From: Clostridium felsineum DSM 794
GTDB taxonomy: Bacteria > Bacillota > Clostridia > Clostridiales > Clostridiaceae
Direction: 5' to 3'
Assembly (NCBI RefSeq): GCF_002006355.2
Contig: NZ_CP096980.1
Location: 2,046,001 to 2,110,000, forward strand
Length of the DNA stretch: 64,000 nucleotides
This document shows, piece by piece, positions 18,306 through 26,828 of the stretch. Both the position numbers and the translations under genes were made by a program. Position 1 is the stretch's first letter. Each line of letters begins with the position of its first letter. The notes beneath the pieces are model-generated. The model was not told the origin of the DNA, did no database searches, and saw only the letters and a list, made by a program, of their open reading frames with translations.

Positions 18306-20624
18306 GTGAAAAAAATTTTAAACACCATGCTTATTACTAGTTTATTTCTTATAGTTCTATCTTTTAATCAAAGAGTACTCGCAGATACAAATTCATTACC
18401 AAAAGTTACATATCAATCACAGGTTGAAAATATAGGATGGCAGAATAATGTTGAACAAGAACAAACGTCAGGAACCATGGGACAGGCATTGAGAGATGAG
18501 TCGTTTAAAATAAATCTTTTAAATGCACCTAGTGATGCTCAAATTCAGTATGAGGCACATGTTCAAAATATAGGTTGGATGAATGCAGTTTCTGGTTCAA
18601 ATATTGCTGGAACAGTGGGGCAAAGCTTAAGACTTGAAGCTATAAAAATTTCACTTATAAATATGCCTGAATATTCTGTCCAATATAGAGCGTATATTCA
18701 AAATATAGGTTGGCAAGATTGGACAAATGATGGTGAAGTGGCGGGAACAGTTGGACAAGGACTAAGGCTTGAGGCATTTCAGGTAAGGATAGTAAAAAAG
18801 CCTAATGCTCAGGCCATAGTTTTAAATAAAACTTTAGATAATTTATTTGTAGGAAATACAGATAAGTTAACGGCAATAATATCACCTAAAAATGCTGTAA
18901 TACAAAATATAAATTGGACGTCATCAAATCCAGCTGTTGCATCTGTTGATAATACTGGAAAAGTAACAGCTATATCTGAAGGCGATGTTACAATAACAGC
19001 TACTACAGCTGATGGTGGGAAGACTGCTTCTTGCAATTACACGGTTACTAGTGTTACTAATGTTTCAAGTGTTAGCTTAAATAAAAGCAGTGAAGCACTT
19101 AATGTGGGGCAAACAGATAATTTAAGTGCAAATATATTACCTACAAATGCAACCAACAAAGCTGTAAGGTGGACATCCTCTAATAATTCAATTGTTTCTG
19201 TAGATAATATTACAGGTAAAATAACAGCAGTGAGTGCAGGAGAAGCGTCAGTAACTGCAACTACAATTGATGGAAATAAAACAGGGGTTTGTAACATTGA
19301 AGTTAAAAGTACTGAAAATGATGGCGTATCCGTTTCGTATAGTGCAAATGTAGATAGTAGAGGATGGCAAAATTCAGTGAGTGACGGAGAAATTTCAGGG
19401 ACGGTTAATGAAAGCTTGAATACACATGGGTTTAAAATAGAACTTTTAAATGCTCCAGAAGGTGCAGGTATTGCTTATAGTACAAAAGTAGCAAATAGTG
19501 GATGGACATATCTTGTTAGAGATGGAAAAGAGTCAAATGTAGATGAGCCTTATGCAAATATTGAAGCAATAACAGTTTCTCTTTTGAATATGCAAGGATA
19601 CCATGTTGAGTATCAAGCTCAAATACAAAATATAGGTTGGCAGACTTGGGTAAGTGATGGACAAATAGCAGGAACTCTTGATAAAGGTTTAAGACTTGAA
19701 GCTTTAAGGATTAGAATTGTAAAAAAATTTGATGTACAGTACAAAGCACAATTTGAGAGCACTGGATGGACGAATACCTCTGCTAGTGATGGGGCAGTAA
19801 TAGATACATCAGGACAAGCATTAAAAATGGAGGCACTTAAAGTTAATCTTCAAAATGCACCTAGTGGTGCAAGAGTTGAATATCAGGCTCATGTTGAAAA
19901 TGTAGGGTGGATGGATCCAGTTTATGATGGAGCTGCTGCTGGGATGGAAGGACAAGGATTAAGAATAGAAGCTTTGAAAATGAAACTTATAAATGCTCCT
20001 AATTTTAGTATAAGGTATCAAGTGGATATACAAGGAATAGGATGGACAAATTGGGTTAGTAATGATGAGATTGCAGGCACAACTGGGGTAGGACTTAGAA
20101 TACAAGGCATAAGAGCAGAGGTGTATTTTGATAATGGTACGGATAAATCAATGGCAACAACTCCATCAGAAAATCCAACAGCAGCACTTTTAACCTCAAC
20201 AAACTATAAATTGTCTGAATATTTACGTTCTTCAGCTAATATACAAGAAACTAATCAAACAGCAATAAAGCTTCATGGGGGAGTAAACAGTAATAATTGT
20301 GTGTATTTTTCAAGTACAGCCTTAAGGAGTGTAGGTATAAATGTTCCAACAGATATGTGTAATACAGGTGTATATACTAATTTCTTAGCGTCTCTTGGAT
20401 GGTCAAAACAGCTGGATCGAGACTTTTTAACTCCAGGAAGTATATGTTTCACATATGATGGTGACTATACTTGTCCTACGCATACTTATGTGTTTTTGGA
20501 TTGGGTAAATCCAGATGATCATACACTAGCATACATTGCAGACAATCAAAGTAGTAGTGTTCATATAAGAAGCTTAGTAGAAACAGAACAATTCGATCCT
20601 TTTGTATATTTTATGCATGAATAA
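18306..20624 (+). CDS. Secreted ChW-repeat protein with two Ig-like domains and a papain-like (NlpC/P60-like) C-terminal domain
   Basis: A 772-residue exported protein. Residues 1-26 form a signal peptide ending in VLA. Nine ChW repeats (clostridial hydrophobic, conserved W; pattern ENIGWQN...GT.GQ.LR.EA) follow in groups of three: the first group at about 35-165, then two bacterial Ig-like (Big2) domains at about 172-335 with WTSSNPAVASVD and WTSSNNSIVSVD, then six more repeats to about 615. The C-terminal 150 residues have Cys665 in NNCVYFSSTALRSVG and His726 in CPTHTYVFLDW, spaced as in papain-like cell-wall peptidases or amidases. ChW repeats are thought to anchor proteins at the clostridial surface. 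The start is GTG after AAGGGGG. It is single-gene, with its own terminator. Confidence 0.85.
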   Translation: MKKILNTMLITSLFLIVLSFNQRVLADTNSLPKVTYQSQVENIGWQNNVEQEQTSGTMGQALRDESFKINLLNAPSDAQIQYEAHVQNIGWMNAVSGSNIAGTVGQSLRLEAIKISLINMPEYSVQYRAYIQNIGWQDWTNDGEVAGTVGQGLRLEAFQVRIVKKPNAQAIVLNKTLDNLFVGNTDKLTAIISPKNAVIQNINWTSSNPAVASVDNTGKVTAISEGDVTITATTADGGKTASCNYTVTSVTNVSSVSLNKSSEALNVGQTDNLSANILPTNATNKAVRWTSSNNSIVSVDNITGKITAVSAGEASVTATTIDGNKTGVCNIEVKSTENDGVSVSYSANVDSRGWQNSVSDGEISGTVNESLNTHGFKIELLNAPEGAGIAYSTKVANSGWTYLVRDGKESNVDEPYANIEAITVSLLNMQGYHVEYQAQIQNIGWQTWVSDGQIAGTLDKGLRLEALRIRIVKKFDVQYKAQFESTGWTNTSASDGAVIDTSGQALKMEALKVNLQNAPSGARVEYQAHVENVGWMDPVYDGAAAGMEGQGLRIEALKMKLINAPNFSIRYQVDIQGIGWTNWVSNDEIAGTTGVGLRIQGIRAEVYFDNGTDKSMATTPSENPTAALLTSTNYKLSEYLRSSANIQETNQTAIKLHGGVNSNNCVYFSSTALRSVGINVPTDMCNTGVYTNFLASLGWSKQLDRDFLTPGSICFTYDGDYTCPTHTYVFLDWVNPDDHTLAYIADNQSSSVHIRSLVETEQFDPFVYFMHE

Positions 20625-20626
20625 AT

Positions 20627-20688
20627 AACAAAAAACTAAAGGGATATGAGTACATTATTATACACTCATATCCCTTTAGTTTTTTGTT
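20627..20688. terminator. Very long hairpin terminator
   Basis: A 25-base perfect stem (starting aacaaaaaactaaaggg, ending with its complement) around a 12-base loop, with built-in A and T runs so it can act in either direction. It separates the ChW gene from the purine operon. Confidence 0.9.
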
Positions 20689-20746
20689 AAATGCAATTTA
20701 TTTTTTACATCAAATTAAAATAAATCCAGGAATAAACAGAATAACA

Positions 20747-20797
20747 CGAACATTAAAGTTTTAAAATGAATATTTAACAGTCACAATACGAACAATA
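20747..20797 (+). promoter_or_regulatory. Two PurBox-like direct repeats upstream of purE
   Basis: CACGAACATTA (20745-20755) and TACGAACAATA (20787-20797) resemble the CCGAAC core of the PurR box, 42 bases apart and just upstream of the -35. Both deviate from the Bacillus core at the first C, so this is a weak call. Confidence 0.35.
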
Positions 20798-20821
20798 TAA
20801 AATTAAAATGTCATAATGTTA

Positions 20822-20850
20822 TTGACTTATGAAAAATATTATGCTAACAT
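20822..20850 (+). promoter_or_regulatory. purE operon promoter
   Basis: TTGACT is 17 bases from TAACAT, with an upstream TG making an extended -10 (TGCTAACAT). No purine riboswitch was recognised in the short leader. Confidence 0.6.
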
Positions 20851-20906
20851 AAAATCATGTTGACGAAGAAAATTCACAAATGAAATTCTAAGTAGGAGGC
20901 ATTTCA

Positions 20907-21386
20907 ATGAAGGTTGCTATTATATTTGGAAGCAAATCAGATACTGAAAAAATGAAGGGTGCAGCTAATGCACTTAAAGAATTTGGAATTGATTATAAAG
21001 CTTATGTATTATCAGCTCATAGAGTACCAGAAAAATTAAGCGAAGTTATTAAAAATCTTGAAGAAGATAATTTTGAGTGCATAATTGCAGGGGCAGGCTT
21101 AGCAGCTCATCTTCCAGGAGTTATAGCTTCTCAAACTACACTTCCAGTTATAGGAGTTCCTATAAATGCGGCACTTGATGGTCTTGATTCTTTATTTTCA
21201 ATAGTTCAAATGCCTAAAAATATACCAGTTGCGACTGTGGGTATTAACAATAGCTATAATGCAGGAATGCTTGCAGTACAAATACTTTCGATTAAATATC
21301 CTGAAATCAAAGAGAAACTTGTGAAATTCAGACAGGAAATGAAAGAAAACTTTATAAAGGATAATGAAGAAGGAGTGCAATTTTAA
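20907..21386 (+). CDS. purE: N5-carboxyaminoimidazole ribonucleotide mutase
   Basis: PurE moves the carboxylate to give CAIR in de novo purine synthesis. The 159 residues have the class I signature IFGSKSDTEKMKGAANAL, SAHRVPEKL and AGAGLAAHLPGVIASQT. It is the first gene of the operon, after a TAGGAGGC ribosome site. PurK, its usual partner, is not in this window. Confidence 0.97.
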   Translation: MKVAIIFGSKSDTEKMKGAANALKEFGIDYKAYVLSAHRVPEKLSEVIKNLEEDNFECIIAGAGLAAHLPGVIASQTTLPVIGVPINAALDGLDSLFSIVQMPKNIPVATVGINNSYNAGMLAVQILSIKYPEIKEKLVKFRQEMKENFIKDNEEGVQF

Positions 21387-21387
21387 A

Positions 21388-22095
21388 ATGGAAAAAAAAG
21401 AAATGTTATATGAAGGAAAAGCTAAAAAGGTATATGCTACAGAGGATTCAGATAAGGTTGTTATATATTATAAAGATGATGCAACAGCATTTAATGGAGA
21501 AAAAAAAGGTCAAATCGAAGATAAAGGAGTTCTTAACAATAATATAACTTCAATGCTTTTCGAATTATTAGAAAAACATGGTGTTAAAACTCATTTTGAA
21601 GAAAAATTAAATGATAGAGAACAACTTTGCAAAAAGGTTGAAATAGTACCACTTGAAGTAATAGTTAGAAATGTAGCAGCAGGAAGTATGGCAAAAAGAC
21701 TTGGCCTTGAAGAGGGATATGAGCTTAAAACAACAGTTTTTGAATTATCATATAAGGATGATGATTTAGGCGATCCACTTATAAATGATACTCATGCCGT
21801 TGCTATAGGAGCAACTACTTTTGAAGAATTACATAAAATCTATGCTATGACTAAAACAGTAAATGATGTACTTAAAGACTTTTTCCATAAACAAGGAATA
21901 AAATTAATTGATTTTAAAATAGAGTTCGGAAGATTCCATGATGAAATAGTACTTGCAGATGAAATATCACCAGATACTTGTAGATTATGGGATGAAAAAA
22001 CAAATGAAAAGTTAGATAAAGATAGATTTAGAAGAGACATGGGCAATGTGAAAGAAGCTTATGTTGAAATACTTAATAGAATAACAGGAAAATAG
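21388..22095 (+). CDS. purC: Phosphoribosylaminoimidazole-succinocarboxamide synthase
   Basis: PurC (SAICAR synthetase) joins aspartate to CAIR with ATP. The 235 residues include MLYEGKAKKVYAT, VVRNVAAGS-like VIVRNVAAGSMAKRLG and LADEISPDTCRLWD. The ATG chosen lies one base after the purE stop and 11 bases behind GAAGGAGTG; an in-frame ATG upstream, inside purE, would overlap the ribosome site and is not favoured. Confidence 0.96.
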   Translation: MEKKEMLYEGKAKKVYATEDSDKVVIYYKDDATAFNGEKKGQIEDKGVLNNNITSMLFELLEKHGVKTHFEEKLNDREQLCKKVEIVPLEVIVRNVAAGSMAKRLGLEEGYELKTTVFELSYKDDDLGDPLINDTHAVAIGATTFEELHKIYAMTKTVNDVLKDFFHKQGIKLIDFKIEFGRFHDEIVLADEISPDTCRLWDEKTNEKLDKDRFRRDMGNVKEAYVEILNRITGK

Positions 22096-22107
22096 ACATA
22101 ATAAGTG

Positions 22108-22148
22108 TATGGGCTATTGTGCTAATAAATATAGTACTATAGCCTATA
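22108..22148 (+). promoter_or_regulatory. Intercistronic hairpin between purC and purF
   Basis: A 17-base imperfect stem (14 Watson-Crick, 2 G-U, 1 mismatch) with a 7-base loop. It is followed by tttaacc, not by a clear T tract, so it looks like a processing or stability element, or at most a leaky terminator, inside the operon. Confidence 0.5.
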
Positions 22149-22203
22149 TTTAACCTACTGCAATTTAATTATTTATCTTTATATAAAAGAGAAGGAGATA
22201 GGT

Positions 22204-23631
22204 ATGATAGAAGAACAGTGCACAACTGAAAGAGAAGATTTAGATAAATTTAAAGAAGAATGTGGTGTATTCGGGATTTTTTCAAACAAAGATATAGATG
22301 CATCTAGACTAACTTACTATGGTTTATATGCACTTCAACATAGAGGACAAGAAAGTGCTGGTATTGCGGTATCTAATGGTAAAGAACTTTCTATTTATAA
22401 AAATATGGGGCTTGTGGCAGATGTATTTAATCCTGAAATCATAAATTCTTTAGTTGGAAATTCAGCTATAGGTCATGTAAGATATTCAACAACAGGAGGA
22501 AGTAATGTAAATAACGCTCAGCCTATAATGAGTAATTTTAAATTAGGTTCTATAGCTATTGCTCATAATGGAAACCTAGTTAATGCCGATGTTATAAGAG
22601 AACTACTTCAAGATGGGGGCACTATGTTTCAAACCTCTATTGATACAGAAGTAATCTTAAATCTTATAGCTAGAGGTGCTAAAAAAGGAATAGAAAAAGC
22701 AGTTGTAGATGCAATTCAAGCAGTTAAAGGTTCTTATGGAATCGTAATACTTACAAATGATAAGTTAATAGGTGTAAGAGATCCTAATGGTATAAGACCA
22801 CTTTGTATTGGAAAAATTGATGATAGTTACATAATTTGTTCTGAAAGTTGTGCACTAGATACTGTAGGTGCTGAGTTTGTAAGGGATGTAAATCCAGGAG
22901 AAATAGTAATAGTAGATAAGGATGGACTTAAAAGTATAAACTTTGCAGAGAAAACAAAGTGTGAAACTTGTGCTTTTGAATACATTTATTTTGCTAGACC
23001 TGATAGTGTAATAGATGGAATAGATGTAAATAAGTCAAGAGAACTTGCGGGAGAAGAATTGTTTAAAGCTTCACCGGTTGATGCTGATATAGTTATTGGA
23101 GTACCTGATTCAGGAATACCAGCGGCTATTGGCTATGCTAGAGCTTCTGGGATACCATACACTTTAGGACTTATAAAGAATAAATACATAGGAAGAACCT
23201 TTATAACTCCTACTCAAGAGCTTAGAGAAAAAGCGGTATCTGTTAAATTAAATCCTGTAAAATCAATAATAGAAGGAAAAAAAGTTGTTTTAATAGATGA
23301 TTCTATAGTTAGGGGAACTACAAGTAAAAAACTTGTTGATCTTATACGTAAAGCCGGAGCTAAAGAGGTACATTTTAGAGTATCTTCACCTATAGTAAAA
23401 TTTCCATGCTACTTTGGAATAGACACTCCTTATAGGAAAGAGCTTATTGGTGCACACAGAAAGGTTGAGGAAATAAGGGAATTTATAGGAGCAGATAGTT
23501 TGGGGTATTTAAGTATGGAAGCTCTTTTAAAAACTCTTGGAGAAAATAAAAAATTCTGTCTTGGATGTTTTAGTGGTATATATCCAGTGTCAGCACCAGT
23601 TGAAGCTGATAAGGATAGACTTGAAGTATAA
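22204..23631 (+). CDS. purF: Amidophosphoribosyltransferase
   Basis: PurF commits PRPP to purine synthesis using glutamine. The 475-residue protein has a 19-residue propeptide before the nucleophile Cys20 (ECGVFGIF), then an N-terminal Ntn glutaminase domain (HRGQESAGIAV, AHNGNLVNA), and a phosphoribosyltransferase domain with the PRPP motif VLIDDSIVRGTTSK. The cysteines of KCETC and the late FCLGC fit the 4Fe-4S cluster of the Bacillus-type enzyme, which makes it oxygen-sensitive. GAGAAGGAGATAGGT precedes the ATG. Confidence 0.96.
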   Translation: MIEEQCTTEREDLDKFKEECGVFGIFSNKDIDASRLTYYGLYALQHRGQESAGIAVSNGKELSIYKNMGLVADVFNPEIINSLVGNSAIGHVRYSTTGGSNVNNAQPIMSNFKLGSIAIAHNGNLVNADVIRELLQDGGTMFQTSIDTEVILNLIARGAKKGIEKAVVDAIQAVKGSYGIVILTNDKLIGVRDPNGIRPLCIGKIDDSYIICSESCALDTVGAEFVRDVNPGEIVIVDKDGLKSINFAEKTKCETCAFEYIYFARPDSVIDGIDVNKSRELAGEELFKASPVDADIVIGVPDSGIPAAIGYARASGIPYTLGLIKNKYIGRTFITPTQELREKAVSVKLNPVKSIIEGKKVVLIDDSIVRGTTSKKLVDLIRKAGAKEVHFRVSSPIVKFPCYFGIDTPYRKELIGAHRKVEEIREFIGADSLGYLSMEALLKTLGENKKFCLGCFSGIYPVSAPVEADKDRLEV

Positions 23632-23654
23632 AATTTTTGAAAGGTTGTGTACAA

Positions 23655-24653
23655 ATGGTAACATATAAGGATAGTGGAGTAAATATTGAAGAAGGATATA
23701 AATCTGTAAAACTCATGAAGGATTATGCAGCTAAAACTTTTATTCCTGGTGTAATAAACAATCTTGGAAGTTTTGCTGGTATGTTTGAAATAGGAAGCGG
23801 ATATAAAAATCCAGTTTTGGTATCAGGAACAGATGGTGTTGGCACAAAGCTTGCGGTTGCATTTGCTACTAAAAAATATGATACTGTTGGAATAGATTGC
23901 ACAGCTATGTGTGTCAATGATATTCTTTGCCATGGAGCAAAACCAGTATTTTTCTTAGATTATATAGCTTGTGGTAAGCTTGAAGCAGAAGTTGCCTCAG
24001 ACTTAGTTAAAGGAGTTTCAGATGGATGTAGTCAAGCTGGATGTGCTTTAATTGGTGGAGAAACAGCTGAAATGCCGGGTTTTTATAAAGAAGGAGAATA
24101 TGATTTGGCTGGATTTGCTGTGGGGCTTGTAGATAAGGATAAAATAATTGATGGCAGTAAAATTGAAGATGGAAATGTACTTATAGGTATAGCATCTTCT
24201 GGAATACATAGTAATGGATATTCACTTGTAAGAAAGTTAATAACTAATTTTGACGAAGAATTTAATGGAAAGACAATGGGAGAGGAATTATTAACTCCTA
24301 CAAAAATATATGTAAAGCCTGTTTTAAAGGTTTTAGAAAACTTTGATGTAAAAGGTATGGCTCATGTAACTGGGGGCGGTTTTTATGAGAATATACCAAG
24401 AATGTTCAAAGGAGATTTTACAGCTGTAATAAACAAGGAAAGCTTAGAAATTCCAGAAATATTTAAACATATAATGTCACTTGGAGTTGATGAAAATCAC
24501 ATGTTTAATACCTTTAATATGGGAATTGGTTTTGTGATTTGTGCAGCTAAGGAAAATAAAGACGGAATAATTAAAATGCTTAAAGAGGCTGGAGAAAATG
24601 CATATGAAATTGGATACGTAAAAGCTGGAGGTAATGGAGTATGTATAAAATAG
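23655..24653 (+). CDS. purM: Phosphoribosylformylglycinamidine cyclo-ligase
   Basis: PurM closes the imidazole ring to give AIR. The 333-residue protein has the family segments YKDSGVNIEEGYKSVKLMK, SGTDGVGTKLAVAF, MCVNDILCHGA and GGETAEMPGFY. A TTG six codons upstream is open, but it overlaps the GAAAGG ribosome site, so the ATG (MVTYKDSGV) is used. Its last 13 bases overlap purN. Confidence 0.96.
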   Translation: MVTYKDSGVNIEEGYKSVKLMKDYAAKTFIPGVINNLGSFAGMFEIGSGYKNPVLVSGTDGVGTKLAVAFATKKYDTVGIDCTAMCVNDILCHGAKPVFFLDYIACGKLEAEVASDLVKGVSDGCSQAGCALIGGETAEMPGFYKEGEYDLAGFAVGLVDKDKIIDGSKIEDGNVLIGIASSGIHSNGYSLVRKLITNFDEEFNGKTMGEELLTPTKIYVKPVLKVLENFDVKGMAHVTGGGFYENIPRMFKGDFTAVINKESLEIPEIFKHIMSLGVDENHMFNTFNMGIGFVICAAKENKDGIIKMLKEAGENAYEIGYVKAGGNGVCIK

Positions 24654-25255
24654 CTGTTCTCGTTTCTGGGGGCGGAACAGATCTTCAATCCATAATCGAT
24701 GCTATAGAAAATGGATATATAAAAAATTGTGTAATCGAAGCTGTCATAAGCGATAAAAAAGGGGCTTTTGCAATAGAAAGAGCAGAAAAACATTCTATCA
24801 AAAATTATGTTTTTGATAGAAAAGAATTTAAAGGAGCTGTATGCGATGAAGTATTAAAACTTCTTGGGGGCAAGGTTGATTTAATAGTTCTCGCAGGTTT
24901 CCTTTCAATACTTAAAGGGGACTTACTAAATAAATTTAAAAATAGGATAATAAATATACATCCATCTCTTATACCGGCCTTTTGTGGAAATGGTATGTAT
25001 GGAATGAAGGTACATGAGAAAGCTATAGAATATGGGGTTAAGCTTTCAGGTTGTACAGTCCATTTTGTAGATGAGGGAACAGATAGTGGTCCTATTATAC
25101 TTCAAAAAGCAGTAGAGGTTTTAGATACTGATACAGCAGAAACACTTCAAAAGAGAGTTTTAGAAGTGGAACACAAGCTTCTCCCAGAGGCAGTAAAATT
25201 ATTGGCTGAAGGAAAAGTTCACATAGAAGGAAGACATGTTAAAATTATTAAATAA
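24641..25255 (+). CDS. purN: Phosphoribosylglycinamide formyltransferase
   Basis: PurN transfers formyl from 10-formyl-THF to GAR. The 204 residues have VLVSGGGTDLQSIIDAIENG, VLAGFLSIL, the catalytic NIHPSLIPAFCG and the late DEGTDSGPIILQ. The start lies inside the end of purM, giving overlapping, coupled translation. Confidence 0.96.
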   Translation: MYKIAVLVSGGGTDLQSIIDAIENGYIKNCVIEAVISDKKGAFAIERAEKHSIKNYVFDRKEFKGAVCDEVLKLLGGKVDLIVLAGFLSILKGDLLNKFKNRIINIHPSLIPAFCGNGMYGMKVHEKAIEYGVKLSGCTVHFVDEGTDSGPIILQKAVEVLDTDTAETLQKRVLEVEHKLLPEAVKLLAEGKVHIEGRHVKIIK

Positions 25256-25310
25256 GGAAAGGAAGTGAAGATATTTTAACTTTTCATTGAAAGTTAAAAT
25301 ACTAAGTATG
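25256..25310 (+). promoter_or_regulatory. Ribosome site and start of purH bridged by a hairpin
   Basis: The only good Shine-Dalgarno tract, GGAAAGGAAG (25256-25265), lies about 42 bases before the purH ATG (25308). Between them tattttaactt (25272-25282) pairs perfectly with aagttaaaata (25291-25301). Folding would leave about 12 unpaired bases between ribosome site and start codon, so the hairpin may bring them together. The alternative start TTG at 25287 has no ribosome site and lies in the hairpin. Confidence 0.5.
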
Positions 25311-26807
25311 ATAAAAAGAGCACTTATAAGCGTATTTAATAAGGATGGAGTTTTGAAATTAGCAAGATTTTTAAATGAAAAAGGTGTAGAAATACTATCA
25401 ACTGGCGGAACCTTTAAACATCTTAAGGAAAATGGTATTCCAGTAGTAGAGGTTTCAGATGTTACAGGCTTTGATGAAATACTTGATGGAAGAGTAAAAA
25501 CACTTCATCCTAAAATACATGGCGGAATTCTAGCTATAAGAGATAATAAAGAACATATGGAAACTATTAAAGAAAAGGGAATAACACCTATTGATATGGT
25601 AGTTGTTAATTTATATCCATTCTTTGATAAGGTTGCTTCAGACATAAGCTTTGAAGAGAAGGTTGAATTCATAGACATTGGTGGACCAACGATGATAAGA
25701 GCAGCAGCTAAAAACTTCCAGGATGTTGTAGTTTTAACAGATGTAAATGATTATGATGATGTAATTAATCAGATAGAAGAAACTGGTGAAGTTTGCTATA
25801 ATACAAAGAAAAGATTGGCAGGAAAAGTATTTAATTTAATGTGCGCTTATGATGGTGCAATCAGTAGATTTTTACTTGAAGATGAATATCCTGAATATTT
25901 AGCTGTACCTTACAAGAAGAAAATGGATTTAAGGTATGGAGAAAACCCTCATCAATCAGCAGCTTTTTATGAGGCGGCTTTTGGAAATGGAGCAATGAAA
26001 GGATTTGACCAGCTTAATGGAAAAGAACTTTCTTATAATAATATAAAGGATATGGATATAGCTTGGAAGGTTGTTAATGAATTTGAAGAAACAGTATGCT
26101 GTGCTTTAAAACATAATAGTCCATGTGGTGTGGCTATGGGAGATACACCTGTGGATGCTTACATAAAGGCTTTTGAATGTGATGATACTTCAATTTTTGG
26201 TGGAATTGTTGCCTTAAATAAGACAGTAGATAAGGCTGCTGCAGAAGAAATGGTTAAAATATTTTTGGAAATAGTTATAGCTCCTGATTTTACAAGTGAT
26301 GCACTAGAGGTACTAAAGTCCAAGAAAAATTTAAGAGTTATAAAAGCTAATAAAAAGCCTTCTGATAATTTTGAACTTGCAAAGGTTGATGGCGCAATGC
26401 TTGTTCAAAGTGCAGATGATAAACTTACTGAAAAAATAGAAGTAGTTACAGATAAGAAGCCAACGGATGATGAAATGAGAGATATGATTTTTGGAATGAA
26501 AGTAGTAAAGTATGTAAAATCCAATGCTATTGTTGTTGTAAAAAATGGTGCAGCTGTTGGAATTGGTGGAGGTCAGGTTAATAGAATTTGGCCAGCTAAA
26601 GATGCAATGGAAAGAGGAAGTGGTGCTACTGTTCTTGCATCAGATGCTTTCTTCCCATTTGGTGATATAGTAGAAGAAGCACATAAAAATGGAATTAAAG
26701 CTATAATTCAACCAGGTGGATCTATAAGAGATAAGGAATCCATTGATGGCTGCAACAAATACGGAATTTCAATGGTTATGACAGGAACAAGACATTTTAA
26801 GCACTAG
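25308..26807 (+). CDS. purH: Bifunctional AICAR formyltransferase / IMP cyclohydrolase
   Basis: PurH performs the last two steps to IMP. The 499-residue protein starts MIKRALISVFNKDGVLKLA, with the MGS-like cyclohydrolase domain (STGGTFKHLKENGIPV, KTLHPKIHGGIL) at residues 1-190 and the transformylase domain after it (RYGENPHQSAAFY, LKHNSPCGVAMG, GGQVNRIWPAKDAM). An in-frame TTG seven codons upstream is possible, but the ATG matches the family start. See the hairpin entry for its unusual translation start. Confidence 0.96.
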   Translation: MIKRALISVFNKDGVLKLARFLNEKGVEILSTGGTFKHLKENGIPVVEVSDVTGFDEILDGRVKTLHPKIHGGILAIRDNKEHMETIKEKGITPIDMVVVNLYPFFDKVASDISFEEKVEFIDIGGPTMIRAAAKNFQDVVVLTDVNDYDDVINQIEETGEVCYNTKKRLAGKVFNLMCAYDGAISRFLLEDEYPEYLAVPYKKKMDLRYGENPHQSAAFYEAAFGNGAMKGFDQLNGKELSYNNIKDMDIAWKVVNEFEETVCCALKHNSPCGVAMGDTPVDAYIKAFECDDTSIFGGIVALNKTVDKAAAEEMVKIFLEIVIAPDFTSDALEVLKSKKNLRVIKANKKPSDNFELAKVDGAMLVQSADDKLTEKIEVVTDKKPTDDEMRDMIFGMKVVKYVKSNAIVVVKNGAAVGIGGGQVNRIWPAKDAMERGSGATVLASDAFFPFGDIVEEAHKNGIKAIIQPGGSIRDKESIDGCNKYGISMVMTGTRHFKH

Positions 26808-26828
26808 TTTATATTTGGAGGTTAATGT

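Noticed and set aside
18400..20130. Regular repeated DNA as a possible CRISPR or satellite
   Set aside because: The periodicity follows the ChW protein repeats, whose DNA sequences are too diverged for a nucleotide repeat.
20690..20906. Purine (guanine/adenine) riboswitch before purE
   Set aside because: The conserved loops of the purine aptamer could not be found; only a promoter and weak PurBox-like repeats are visible.
25287..25307. TTG at 25287 as the purH start
   Set aside because: It lies within the loop and arm of the hairpin, has no ribosome site, and adds seven residues not expected in the family.
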